Below the pieces are notes generated by a model. That model saw only the letters and a list, made by a program, of their open reading frames with translations, did not search any database and had not been told where the DNA came from. From the NCBI GenBank assembly GCA_039619475.1, contig CM077116.1:151979088-152043087 (forward strand): 64,000 nucleotides of DNA, read 5' to 3'. Every line of letters begins with the position of its first letter. Within the stretch, counting starts at the first letter, position 1. A program made the position numbers and the translations under genes. This DNA is from Icerya purchasi (taxonomy: Eukaryota; Arthropoda; Insecta; Hemiptera; Monophlebidae). Below are positions 45,555 to 56,944 of the stretch, piece by piece.

Positions 45555-46312
45555 TAGATGCCTAGCAGTTCATAAGGCTTTGTACGCTTAAGGCGCCTTA
45601 AGTCATCACCAGGAAGTAGCAGTTCTAAGGTTTCTAGATTTAAGTGACTGTGAAGTATTCGTGCCCTTCTGTAATATTATGACTTCATCGATCCATGGAA
45701 TGTTTAGATCTGAATGTATTTATCTTCGTTGCGTTAGTACCAGAAAGCTCACGCTTCGGAGACACTTGTTTTGAGCGCGCTGAGTGATTAACCGATCGGC
45801 TGTCTTTGCACAGTCCCAGATTTCATTACCATACATCTATATCGGTCCGATGATTTGACAATAAATCAGGGGTGGCCAACCCAAATGACCTTGCGGGCTA
45901 TTTTGGAAATGCATCATAACTCCGCGGGCCGCATATAAAATCATACGTCCCCATGTCAGATTTAGACCCACTATAGACATTTTTTTATAGTGAAAAATTG
46001 AAACGTAATAAGTTATTATTATTGTGTTTACTATTATTCTTACATGTAAACATGGATAATATAATAATAATGATACTAAAATCGCAAAGAAATATTTAAC
46101 ACTAAAAATGATGAAATATAATAAATATATATAAATATAAATGAAATAATAAAAAATGAAATCATTAAAAAAGTATTTATTTTACTAGTTCTACTTTGGC
46201 CACCCCTGTAATAAATCATACGTTTATTAGACAGATTGAGCTTAGAGTAACGCCTAATCAACCGATAAATCTGTCTTAATTTATGTATAGTTTGTTCTTT
46301 TTTCATCTTGAC
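45555..46312 (-). pseudogene. Jockey-like RT C-terminal region, split by a MITE
   Basis: Minus strand: KLRQIYRLIRRYSKLNLSNKRMIY (46312-46215), interrupted by the MITE, then continuing QIIGPI, MYGNEIWDCAKTADRLI, FLVLTQRR and IHSDLNIPWIDEVI down to about 45560. These are the standard blocks after the Jockey RT domain (K-R-x-IY-x-QII-P-x-x-YG, then DLNIP). Stops are frequent. Confidence 0.8.
45867..46208. mobile_element. hAT-like MITE (342 bp)
   Basis: Terminal inverted repeats CAGGGGTGGCCAA and TTGGCCACCCCTG. Flanking 8-mers CAATAAAT (45859-45866) and TAATAAAT (46209-46216) differ by one base. The inner GCGGGCCGC stretch is typical of hAT ends. It is non-coding and sits inside a Jockey-like RT tail. 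Confidence 0.9.
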
Positions 46313-46422
46313 TCGTCATTTTAGCCAGTGACCGTGGCGTAGTTGATTAGGTAATTGTGTTTCGTTCAGGTAAAATATCTCGCTGCGGCACATTGAAAAC
46401 TTTTAACAAAAATTTCACTCGC

Positions 46423-46472
46423 GTTGGGTTAATGTTCTTGGTTGACGTGCCTGAAAAACTTGAAAAAAAGAA
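46423..46472 (+). repeat. I-like LINE 3' terminus scrap
   Basis: GTTGGGTTAATGTTCTTGG followed by TTGACGTGCCTGAAAAA matches the 3' UTR ends of the other copies. No coding sequence precedes it. Confidence 0.65.
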
Positions 46473-46479
46473 CAACAAA

Positions 46480-47070
46480 CAACATTCGTTATTTTCTCTA
46501 GCGCACCAGTCATTTCGTAAATAGGCGTGCAGTTTTCGCACTTCCGTTATACCACCACTAAAAACGCATTGCGTCAGTACACGCGGCTGAAAGGGTATTC
46601 ATATATATATATCTTAATTGGTGTGTGATATCCGTGTATCTGTGAATGCGAATTCTGTTAAATCTCATTTTTCTCGTTCTTTAATCAATCGCAGGGGATC
46701 AACACCAGAATGCGAATGTAACACTGAACCGGAAAATCACTAGAAGAAACGAATAATTGAAATTTACTCGAAAATACGGTCAACTTTGTTCCGTTTTATT
46801 CGAAAGGAGATAAAAATTAATTTCATTGGCTTTTCAGAGGAAAACCTGAGAAAGGAGTAAACGAAACACGGGAGAATCGAAACATTATTATCTAGAACGG
46901 AGGGACCCCCGGCGTGGATTTACTCGCCAGAGAAGAAACTAATAATCCCGGAATATGAAAGGTATATTTTATTGTATTCATTATCGTGACCGTGTATATT
47001 CACTTATTCGTCGTTATCATTATTTTGCGGCGTCGTCATCTCGTCATCTAGACTAGTAAATTCGACTAAG
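46480..47070. other. Unassigned stretch
   Basis: No recognisable element. Base composition is less AT-rich between 46650 and 46960. No convincing frame. Confidence 0.3.
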
Positions 47071-47250
47071 TAGATTATTTAATTAAAGAAGAACAGATAA
47101 AGACGATCCGACGCTGGATTAACGAGACCAATGACCCCACCCGTCACTGTCTCATGCGGAGAAGTTTCGGGAATCCAAGTCCGTCTCACCCGTTCTGGGA
47201 CATGCGATTTCAATCGCAGAGAATGATGGAAACTGTCACGAATAAAATAG
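47071..47250 (+). CDS. Candidate exon of an unknown gene
   Basis: An open frame of about 60 codons (RRWINETNDPTRHCLMRR, then HPFWDMRFQSQRMMETV) has codon choice richer in C and G than the surroundings. It ends at AAAATAG|GTAACG, a plausible splice donor at 47251. A possible acceptor AAG precedes 47071. I do not recognise the family. It could be chance, because it has no start or stop of its own and no proven partner exon. Confidence 0.25.
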
Positions 47251-47561
47251 GTAACGAAATAACTAGAAACCGCGCAAATTTAAATAACTAATTAGATAAT
47301 AGCGCTGTCTCCAAAATGTATACTTTTTTGTAAAATACCACGATATGCTCCTGAAACACGTCGGTTATTTTTAGTTTTAAATTTATAAATTTTCCGAATA
47401 AAAAAAGTTATTTTTTACAAGTTCCGTTAATATTGAATTTTTCGGAAAAAGAAAGAAAAGTGTTTGATATAGAATCTTATAACAATAGACAATGAATATT
47501 TCGAAAGAGCTTCGTTGTGACGTAATATTGTTAAAATGGAAAAATACCATATAAAATTTAG

Positions 47562-47824
47562 TTGCTGGACGGCAGCAAGACGGGAAAGTAAAATTTCCGA
47601 GTAAGCGGGAATATTCTGATCAGGTAGAATTTTTCGACGTTGAAAATGCCGTCAAAGAAAAAGATTTGGCTGATCCACCGCCGTTATTTATAAACCTGAA
47701 ATTTACTCGCTTCTATCTATGTCGTATGCTTTACGTCTTCTATGATATGCCAGAACAACCTGGCGGTAAATTGTGTGCACATGATTCGTTTGTGTCCATT
47801 TGTTTTATGCGATTTATCCGCTAA
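47562..47824 (+). CDS. Candidate terminal exon of an unknown gene
   Basis: After a possible acceptor (ATTTAG, ending 47561) a frame of 87 codons stays open to TAA at 47822-47824. Its first half is charged (KFPSKREYSDQVEFFDVENAV, KEKDLADPPP) and its second half has aromatic and Cys residues. It lies 310 bp after the candidate donor at 47251, a reasonable insect intron length. No domain is recognised, and joining the two is speculative. Confidence 0.22.
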
Positions 47825-47829
47825 AAAAG

Positions 47830-49690
47830 TTCACAAATGTTATTAATTATAATTATGAATTAATATATTCAATCAGTCAGCTTCGTACCGTTTGTTGTTA
47901 CGCGAAACGTAACAGAATCCGTGGCGCCCGTATAATCGTAAGGTCGGGGTTTATATTTAATTCTTTATTGACCAATTTTATCTGTTTATTTATTTATCTG
48001 GTAACGTGTCGTTCAGAATTGTTTATATTAGTTTGTCGATCGTATATGTAAATATATATATATATAGGTGACTACGTACTTTTTCCGATTATATATATAA
48101 TAGAAGTATTAACAGGGAAAACGGTATGGTCTGTTCGGGAAAGAACTTCACTTTCCTGCAGTGAAAAATATTAGTCATAAAGTTATCATTGAAGAATTCG
48201 TAAAAAAGGCTAGAGGAAATGACTAAATGAATAACAGCGAAAACTGGAGGAAAAAAACTGACAGAGTTTAAAGTTGCAAAATTAGGTTTTCATAAGTTGA
48301 CTTTCTAACGGAAAGCAACAAACGGAACTCGAGTTTGTGTGAAAGGGGATCCCCCCGTATGTTATAATCAAGGTTGGCAATGCGTATGAATTATGCGATG
48401 TCGGCGATGATAACAGAAGTCATCGACGACGCTATTAGCTTAAGAAAAGAACAAAATTTTATTTAAGGTTAGCGTATAGTTGTGTAAACGAATTAAGGTA
48501 AAAGCGTATTTAATTTGGTAGCCATAGCTAATTTGTAATGAATTACTAAGAGAGAAATCAATACATGCAGAATGCTTGCAGATAGATTTAGATTTTTTTG
48601 TTTTACGTACTTACGAGCTAAGCGTTTGGAAGAAGCGGATATAATTAAGTAGGGTTGGTTACAATTTTATTAATCATTATTAGTGTTATAATCTTGTAAC
48701 TCGGAATTGTTAAGATATTAGTGGAAGAGAACTAAAGAAAAAACAAAAAAAAAAAAAAAAAAAAAACGTTACAGATCACCGTTTACCGTAACATTGACAT
48801 TGGAGTGGATTATTTAATTCTGGATCTTTAGCAACGATAAATGGAAACTGGATGCCATTTGATGTCGTCTCTTGTCGGTCGCGTCATCGTCATCATTACT
48901 GATTCCCCAGTGACCAGGCATTTACGAGTTATTTTTTGTTCATTCACGTAGATATTTTTCTTAAATTTCGTATATATTAACAGATGTAATAGATCAAACG
49001 AACTATGTTGCAATACAGACAACACGCCTAGACTGTTATCACATATTAAGAATCACCCGTTTTTTATCCAAAAAACGTTCGGTACATATTCGCATGCCTT
49101 TTTTATGTACATTTAACGTTCTAATACATTATGGGAAGCAGCTTCGACTAATTTTTTCGCTTCTATCTAGTGTAAATAATTACGCAGTTTTTATAACCAG
49201 CATCAGTTAGATCTCTAAAATAATTATTAATAATCTGCGGATTATTCTAATATCAAGCAGCATTTGGTTGATTATATGTGACCGAATAATACATACATCG
49301 ATTGTTTCATGGAAGAAGAGCGGGGGATTAATACCGATAGTAATTTTTTTGACATCTTTTAACCACCAGTAGTGGCATGCTATTTACGGATAAATCTCCA
49401 AGTGCGGGAAATAGTTAGAGCCCTCCACAATAATTTTCGAAACTGACAATTTACTTTTAATATAGTAAATTTGTCAATCAGGAGATTTCATCGCAGAAAT
49501 AATGCAATTTGTTTCGGATTGCATATGATGGGAGCGGATTGAGCTTTTTCAGTCAATAATTCCTCTATTCTGCAGTGTCTCGAGATTTTTAACATTGATA
49601 ATAGAGGCTGCTACTAAAATATTGAATCATAGTCAAAACAGCACCAGCGATTTCCGTGAAAATTGTTAAAATTACTGGATGCCTCGACCC
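47830..49690. other. Unassigned AT-rich stretch
   Basis: A TA microsatellite lies near 48052-48066 and a poly(A) run at 48744-48767. The poly(A) could mark a retroposon tail, but nothing upstream is recognised. No gene seen. Confidence 0.35.
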
Positions 49691-49699
49691 CACGAACTG

Positions 49700-49865
49700 G
49701 ATTCACAGTTACTTAAAAGCTTTAAAAATTCTGGAAATACCGGTGTAAAAAAATTGAATATGAACAGCACAGGTAAGCCTGTGATCAAGATACATACCCA
49801 ATCTATTAATATTCTGCTCATTAATCTGTATAGGAGGTTCTGCATCACATGGACTAGTAGTGAAC
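49700..49865 (-). pseudogene. LINE RT thumb scrap
   Basis: Minus-strand INEQNINRLGMYLDHRLTC resembles the segment after YxDD in Jockey-type RT (VKYLGxYLDxRLTW). The rest is frameshifted. It is in the wrong order relative to the fragment at 50040-50360, so they are separate insertions or a rearranged one. Confidence 0.5.
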
Positions 49866-50034
49866 ATGATGTAAGAAAATTTAGCTACAGAAACTGCAAG
49901 TATAGCTCCATTATTTTTTTTTCTTTTATTATTTTTATATTTTTTTACATATAAAAATTTAACGTGGTCAGCGGTGGAAACCATTCAATTCCACATTGTA
50001 CAATCATTAATCTTTAACTTAGAATACTGTAATA

Positions 50035-50365
50035 TTAATATGAATTAATATTGGACTTCCCATTGGCCAATTCATTAAAAATTTTCATTTTTTCCTGTAC
50101 CAATTCTCCATAGTCTTCCGCTATTTCTCTATTTAAAATTTTACATCCATTCAGGGTATGCTGTACACTGTCCTGCTCATTGCATCTAGTGCAATTATCC
50201 GTTTCCGCTATATTAAATCTTTTAAAATAGATTTTGAAATTTCCATGTCGTGATATAAATTGTACGTTGTAAAAGTTTGAAGTATAGTACGTGTTATTTA
50301 GGCTCTCCTTAATGGGTGGAAAAAAACTGTTCGTTATTCTGTCATGACTTATTCACACCGTTTCA
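50035..50365 (-). pseudogene. R1/Jockey-like ORF2 C-terminal zinc knuckle
   Basis: The minus strand reads SLNNTYYTSNFYNVQFISRHGNF with slips, then YFKRFNIAETDNCTRCNEQD and SVQHTLNGCKILNREIAEDYG. The C-x2-C...H-x4-C motif and the following helix are standard for R1/Jockey ORF2 tails, where the motif probably binds nucleic acid. Confidence 0.75.
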
Positions 50366-50444
50366 AACATTTCCGTATATATTGTTCGCTGATATATTTT
50401 TTTTTGAATTTTCTAGCTGTTAAAATTTTATTTTCCTGATCTTT

Positions 50445-50960
50445 GTCATCCTCCTAAGGTATTTATTCTTCTCTCATTTTCTAAAAACCTTCCCCAAGTC
50501 GTAATTAAACAGGTATTCTACAGCACTATCAATTCCCTATTTCCCTCTCATGTTACCATTTTCATGGATGGTTCGAGGGGGTCTGGTGATGTTGATATTT
50601 CCTTCATCCTCCCTGATTTTGGTCTATCAGAATCTTTTCGTCTTCCCCATATTCATAGCCGAGTTCTATCCTTCGCTTTGCTATTTTCATTTCCTTGAAT
50701 CACCTTTCTTCCAATTTTTTAATTATCTCAGATTTTTTGAGTGGCCCTCAGGCCATTTCCTCTCCTTTTCCTGATCATTCGTGTGACTTTGTTATCCTCC
50801 GTATCCGTTCACTCATTCATAATCTTTCCTTTTTCCATTCACTACATTATTCGATTCATTTCTCGAGTTTGTTTAATTTTTTTCCCCTTATTTTATTTTT
50901 GTTCTGCAGATTCTTACCTATCTCCTGGCTTACATTCATCAGAGTGATTTAGCCCCTTTT
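50445..50960 (+). pseudogene. I-like LINE RNase H N-terminal fragment
   Basis: Plus-strand frames include VIKQVFYSTINSLFPSHVTI, then FMDGSRGSGDVDISFILPDF and SESFRLPHIHS, the start of RNase H (first catalytic Asp in MDGSR). Stops and slips follow, with pieces of the ESxxx and IRSLIHNL region up to about 50950. Confidence 0.7.
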
Positions 50961-50969
50961 TTTTTATTA

Positions 50970-51640
50970 TTTTGCTTTGCGTCAACAAAAAAAAACAAAT
51001 ACAATAACAAATGATGAAGAACAAAGAGAAGAGAAATGATGACTGAAGAGTACAAACAATTACGTAAAAGATCTTGCCCAACAACATCTGAAGGTACTCG
51101 AATAGTTTGGACGATTGTAATAGAAGCGAAATTAACAACCTATATGCAGTATCAAGTTTGGAAAGTTTGGATGACGATGAAAAGAGATTAATAGAAAAAA
51201 GTGAAACAAATAAGGATATGACAAAGCAAACAGAAAGAGTAGCTACCGAAACACAAATGGAGTGTAATAAGTATAGCTCTATTGGAATATTATTATCGTT
51301 TCTTGAACACGTTTGATGTTCAAAACATTACTATCTTAAAAGAAAAAAAGATAACAGTCGGGAAAGGAGAAGGAGACTATCGTGAAAATGCGGTTACAAG
51401 TCAGCACTGTTGTCGGTGGTGAACTTAATTTGATCTAGAAAAACATTGGAGGATATTTGTCCAGTTTATATGGTTATTTAAAAAGAAATATTGTAGAGTT
51501 GACAACGTTTTTTAGTATAGAGGAAGATACGGTTGTATATGGGCTGGAATGTCGAACCGATTGTTGCCAACCAATGTAGTTGAAAGTTAGGAAGAATAAC
51601 GCGCGACATATAGTTGCAAAAAGTCGATGTATGCGGTGAT
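50970..51640 (+). other. Unassigned, two short charged frames
   Basis: Overlapping frames at 51037-51180 and 51107-51316 are rich in Glu and Lys (LESLDDDEKRLIEKSE) and match nothing I know. They could be the remains of a gene, but neither has convincing boundaries. Confidence 0.2.
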
Positions 51641-51652
51641 GTATTATATTAT

Positions 51653-51879
51653 CAGTGGCGAATTCACAGGGGAGGGGGTCACCTAAAAATAAAATAAAAT
51701 TTAAATTAAATTGTAATAATTATGTATTTTCAAAATATTTTTAAATTTCTATAAAGGTCGCTGCTATTTGATTTTCTTTATGAAACAAGGGTTATTTCTC
51801 AAATCTACTGCCTACCGTAGAAGATTTTACGTGATTATATAATCCCCCCCCCCTCAATGTCCTTCTAAATCCGCCCCTG
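51653..51879. mobile_element. Small hAT-like MITE (227 bp)
   Basis: The left end is CAGTGGCGAATTCAC, the right end GTGGG-less complement CTAAATCCGCCCCTG, giving inverted CAG(T/G)GGCG(A/G)(A/T)TT ends. It is flanked by a perfect 7-bp ATATTAT (51646-51652 and 51880-51886). Runs of G and C sit just inside the ends. Non-coding. Confidence 0.8.
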
Positions 51880-52666
51880 ATATTATTAATGGTTGCGGCT
51901 CGTTAAAGTCGGATGAGATAATGTCCGAAACTCGTATTTTTCTATAATTCCAATTTATTTATTTATTTTTTATTTTTTTATTTTGCCAAACCAGTCGAAG
52001 ATGACTACTATTGGCACTGCTGACACTATACTAAAAAGAAAACAGAAATTTAAGAATATTATCTCTTCTCGCAGCGGATCAGAGACAACAGCGGAACATG
52101 CAATAACTACAGCGAGACTTGCAATAACTATTAACCAATGCTGTCTTATATATATATATATAAATAAACGCGTAAGGGAAATTTATAAAGAACGACAGAG
52201 TACAGAAATCAGAAACAAATGAGAACAGGTTAATATACAGACTTCCCCTTCTGATACACAAAAGCAGACTTAAACAAGAACTATTAATAAATGATATCTT
52301 ACACGGAGAGGTCACGATCTGCGGGTCACCGATTTTGATGAAACTTTGCACATCGATAGAAGACCATGAGTATATAAACTGTGTAAAATACTATTAGAAT
52401 GCAACTTTTTGATTTACGCGAGAAATTAACATTTTTAAAAACCGAATTTAACGGATGATATACATAGCCGTTTAGACAAAAATATACAATAAATTCCAGG
52501 TCGTGTTTATATTTATTTTATGTAATTGATTCGGAAGACTGATTATTCCGAAATGAAATATATTAAACAAAAAAATCATTAAAAAACAATAAAATAATTT
52601 TAAAAATTCGATTTTTAATTTAATAAAAATTTAAACATGTCATTTAATACATTTATATACTATATA

Positions 52667-52752
52667 TATTTTGTGGTGTAGCGGTAAAAGTGACGTCTAT
52701 TCGTACATACTTGGAAGTAGGTATCCGCGTTCGAATCCCCCCGGCGGTGTCC
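52667..52752 (+). other. tRNA-like segment with Pol III boxes, left arm
   Basis: An A-box-like TGGTGTAGCGG (52674-52684) and a B-box-like GTTCGAATCCC (52729-52739) stand 55 bases apart, as in tRNA genes or tRNA-derived SINEs. The acceptor and T stems do not pair well, so it is not a working tRNA. Confidence 0.6.
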
Positions 52753-53309
52753 CGTAAAATTTTTGATTCTTCTATTTTAAATTATTAATTGTTATTATCT
52801 AATTATTTAAATTCTTTATGCATAACTATATAAATATAATAACAATTTTTAAACATTTGAATTATTTAACAACTGTTTTTGTGCATGGCTTCCCTCTAAA
52901 CATTTAGATAAACGTGAAATATTTCTAAATGTAAATAAAATTTATTTTTCAAATGAAAAATTAAAAGAACTTTGCACTTGTGCTAATAATTCATTTATAT
53001 GTTGCAGTAAATGTCGCAGGAATTGCTGTTTTTATTTGTTTTTATGATCTATGTCACCCCAAATTATGTAAATAAAAATTAAGTTTGTAGCATTTTAATT
53101 ATAACTGATATTCATCAACTCTCTTATTTTATATGTAGATAAGTATATTTTTTTATTTATATTTATATACGTATGTATATAATGAATTCGTTGTGTATAA
53201 AACATATTTATCTTACGCTTTATTATATTTATGTAGTTATGCATAAAGAATTTAAATAATTAGATAATAACAATTAATAATTTAAAATAGAAGAATCAAA
53301 AATTTTACG

Positions 53310-53395
53310 GGACACCGCCGGGGGGATTCGAACGCGGATACCTACTTCCAAGTATGTACGAATAGACGTCACTTTTACCGCTACACCACAAAATA
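53310..53395 (-). other. tRNA-like segment with Pol III boxes, right arm
   Basis: Mirror copy of 52667-52752 on the minus strand, with the B box at 53323-53333 and the A box at 53378-53388. Box sequences are identical to those in the left arm. Confidence 0.6.
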
Positions 53396-53759
53396 TATAT
53401 AGTATATAAATGTATTAAATGACATGTTTAAATTTTTATTAAATTAAAAATCGAATTTTTAAAATTATTTTATTGTTTTTTAATGATTTTTTTGTTTAAT
53501 ATATTTCATTTCGGAATAATCAGTCTTCCGAATCAATTACATAAAATAAATATAAACACGACCTGGAATTTATTGTATATTTTTGTCTAAACGGCTATGT
53601 ATATCATCCGTTAAATTCGGTTTTTAAAAATGTTAATTTCTCGCGTAAATCAAAAAGTTGCATTCTAATAGTATTTTACACAGTTTATATAATAATGGTC
53701 TTCTATCGATCTGCAAAGTTTCATCAAAATCGGTGACCCGCAGATCGTGACCTCTCCTT

Positions 53760-56020
53760 GTTAGATTAATAACGTAACGTTAAACGATATGAAAAGTTTG
53801 TTTACTATTTTTTTTTTTTAAATATCAATCATATGCTTATTTATTTAGCTCTTTTCGTTTTTTCGATGATAAAGGTTGCCTTTTTCACGATTTCGTTTCT
53901 TTTTAATTATAATTTTATTCTGCTTTTAGATAAACAGCTTTTTTGTACCTTTCCTTTCAACCAAACTCTTTCCAGCAAAACGTATTATTCGCGGTTCGGA
54001 GGTAATTTTATTTCAGTTACGAAAATTACTTTCTTCTTGCATACACCGATTATTAGGCTCAAATTATTTTTTACAGGGTTTCCCAAAAGGCTGGCTGAGA
54101 TGTTGACGATTTTTTTTAGTCTCAAATGTTGCGCCGTCTTGTAGATTTATGTTTAGGCAACGCATATTTGAAGATACAATATTGTTAGCTAACTAAATCA
54201 TTAACTAGAAATGAACTTAAGGACTCTGTATCGTGAAAAGTTTCATCACCGTGACTTAGACTGACGCTGTGGAACAGCGCGAAGTCGTCAAAAACAAGTG
54301 GCCTGGATGAAACATAGATCAAACAATAGTCGAGACGTTTTGCGGTTTTATGCGAATCGAGTAATAGGCAGAGCGAATTCTGTGTGCGGTGACCGAACAT
54401 GCTCAGTTCCTGCAGATAAATGGAAATCCCACTTGTGTGGTTTCCGAACGATCGTTGAACGGATAAAAGAATCGCGGTGACACTTGGAAAGAACAACAGC
54501 TGATGACTGCATACGAGTTTTGCATCTAAAAGAATGATTATGCCTGCCTTTCGACTGCAACACGAACAGATTTTGTTTTTCTTTTCGAATTCCTATCTTC
54601 ATATTCAGATTTATCATTTTCCTTCCTCGTTGAAGAATTATTCATCCGTGCGTTTTGTTCTTTTCTTTATTCTTCTAAAAGTTTCCCTAAATCATTCTTA
54701 ATTGCTCTCGACATTGCAATTTTTTCGTTCTTTCTATTTCTTTTTTCATGTTTATTTTCCCGCTGAAATATTTGTAAACTACTGTCCGCTCTTATTTTAT
54801 GCATAAAAAATTTCATTCTTTTCTGTTTCCTTATTGCACGTAATTGAATATATCTTTTGGCTTTCTTTTTATCTCCGTATAAAGAGATTCGCGAATATTT
54901 CGAAAACTTCAGTTTTGACCTCAACATTTTGCTCATAACTTTCCTTTTCTTCTTCCTGATTTCGTTCATACTGGTTTTGGCTTTATCAAAAATAAACACC
55001 TAAAGCGTGGACGCTCTCGTGATTTTCCCTGAAGAGGGCGCAAACTGTAAAGAATATTTTCAGACTATAGAAAACAATTCACTATTAAAACGGGGAAATC
55101 AGTTTTGACATAGATACGTCTTACGGCCGCGGGGCCAATCGAAAATATATAACACATTCGAAATAGTGCAATGTTATGTGGTTACGTAAAGTTTTCATAA
55201 TGGACAACGTGCATGGAAATTCATTTGGTTAGTATTTTCTAACCGAAAACATCAGTGAAAGATACATATGTATTTATCGTATTAAAATAGCAATATTCAT
55301 TTAAATTTTATAATTAATTTAAATATGCGACAATACATGTGAACATGGTGCGCGCTCGCTTCTGGAATTTAATTTTGCGGACGACTATGCTGCGACAATA
55401 AACATGGATTTCTCGTGATTGATTAAGAAGGGTGACATGTACGTTTCGTCAAGATTTTGATGAGTTTATAATTATTCAGAGCCGGTGAATTTTTGCCGAA
55501 GAAACACGTTTTAAAGAGTAACTGGAAATATTAAGTTAAGATATCGCAGATAAATATATCGGATGTTTGAGAGATTTTACAAAAACCGCCAAGTGTGAAA
55601 GAAAATAAAGCTGCTTCCGCACTGAAACAACATAATGTAAAGTGTGTCCAGTACAGGTAAAAGAGTAATAACTAGAACGGAGTTCAAAGAAGAGTAAATT
55701 GACAGTGAAGTCGGATGATCCAGCTCATTCAGCATGAGAGTGGAAGAGGCCCATTTCGCCTAGACGGAGGTTGTCCCGTACTAAAGAATCAGATCTATAT
55801 GGAATAATGCGGTTTAAACCCATCGCGCATGATTATATACGATGAAGGCAGCACCAATTTCAGATTGTGTAGAAATAGATTTACGAGAAGGAAGTGATCG
55901 TGTAAAATACCCGTACATCTTGGATTTGATGCGTTGACAGTTACCTTAACATTACGTAAACAAATATTCGAATTTACGGCAGGAGCTCATTTGCGAGTTA
56001 ATATATACATATATGTATAT
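53760..56020. other. Unassigned stretch with one lysine-rich frame
   Basis: The minus-strand frame 54667-54999 (110 codons, about a third Lys or Arg) resembles nothing specific. Its AT-rich composition can produce such lysine runs by chance. A less AT-rich segment lies at 54230-54500. No element ends or RNA genes are recognised. Confidence 0.25.
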
Positions 56021-56027
56021 ATACATA

Positions 56028-56939
56028 GGTTATCCAAAAAATTTCGAGACTGAGCCGATATTTCCGAAACCACGCACGCTAGCGACAAGCGGAAAAATAG
56101 GCCGAGTCGCCAAACATGACTGTGACAGCATATTCAAAAATCAAACCTCTAGGTGCAACAGAACGCGTACGAGAACGAAACGCGTAACGTATGTACAAGG
56201 TCACCTTACCAAAATGTTTGGTTGGAATTCTGGAACAACCGCGTATTCTGACGGCAGATGAAAAAAAAACCTCGTGTAGTTCCACTCCAAAAATCACCGC
56301 TGTAGATGCAATAGAACGATCGATATTTCTGTGCGACGTCGTAAACAGCGAGCAGTGGTACATTTTTGTCATTTATTGGAATATACGCCTACGAGTACTC
56401 TTCAATTAATGAGACAAGCCTATGGTGAACACACACTTTCTCGGACAGTAATTCCTGCCCCATCTGCCATATAGTCCAGATCTTGCTTCATGCGATTTCT
56501 GGCTGTTTCCCCTCTTGAAAAGCCGCCTACGGGGACGCAAGTTCAAGAGCAATGAAGATGTGACCACTACTTGTCAAACCGTCTTCAAGGCGATCCCTCC
56601 TGCCGAATTTGCCAAAACTATTTCTGAAAAATTGTGCGAAGATGTCTCGAAAACGAGGGACGTTATTTCCAAAAAAAAAAAAAAAAATTGTTTTATACCG
56701 AATGTAAATAGATTTTTTTCGTTTTTGTTGTGTCTTGTTTTCTCTGGAAAAATTGGTAGGGTAACTTGTTACTCAGTGTGCGCGTTTTGCTCTCGTACAC
56801 GGTCTACTGTACCTAGAGGTTTCATTTTTGAATATGTTGTCGTACATATATGTGTGTCTACTCGACGTATTTTACCGCTTGTCGCTAGCTTGCGTGGTTC
56901 CAGAAATATCGGCTCAGTCTCGAAATTTTTTGGACAACC
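56028..56939 (+). mobile_element. Internally deleted mariner with long inverted ends (912 bp)
   Basis: The ends start GGTTATCCAAAAAATTTCGA and GGTTGTCCAAAAAATTTCGA and remain similar for about 170-185 bp, unusually long for mariner. TA flanks both sides (56026-56027 and 56940-56941), the standard target duplication. Inside, the plus strand keeps the start of a transposase (an EQW...F block and STLQLMRQAYGEHTLSRT, about 56350-56450). This is joined by a deletion to the C-terminus (SPDLASCDFWLFPLLKSRL, then KAIPPAEFAK). Only the third catalytic Asp survives, so it can move only if supplied with transposase in trans. It sits in a TATA-rich microsatellite. Confidence 0.92.
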
Positions 56940-56944
56940 TATGT

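Larger units (their letters stand above)
52305..53757. mobile_element. Foldback element with tRNA-like segments in both arms
   Basis: The arms 52305-52842 and 53220-53757 (538 bp each) are inverted copies with very few differences, around a 377-bp AT-rich unique centre. The outer ends begin GGAGAGGTCACGATCTGCGG. No target duplication is obvious in the flanks (TATCTTACAC and TTGTTAGATT). Each arm carries a tRNA-like segment, so the two promoters would point towards the centre. No protein is encoded. Confidence 0.9.

Noticed and set aside
52667..52752. A functional tRNA gene
   Set aside because: A and B boxes are good, but the acceptor and T-stems do not pair and the segment sits inside a foldback repeat.
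54667..54999. Lysine-rich 110-codon protein
   Set aside because: Composition alone; no motif, no splice context and no supporting neighbour. Kept only as a note in the gap entry.
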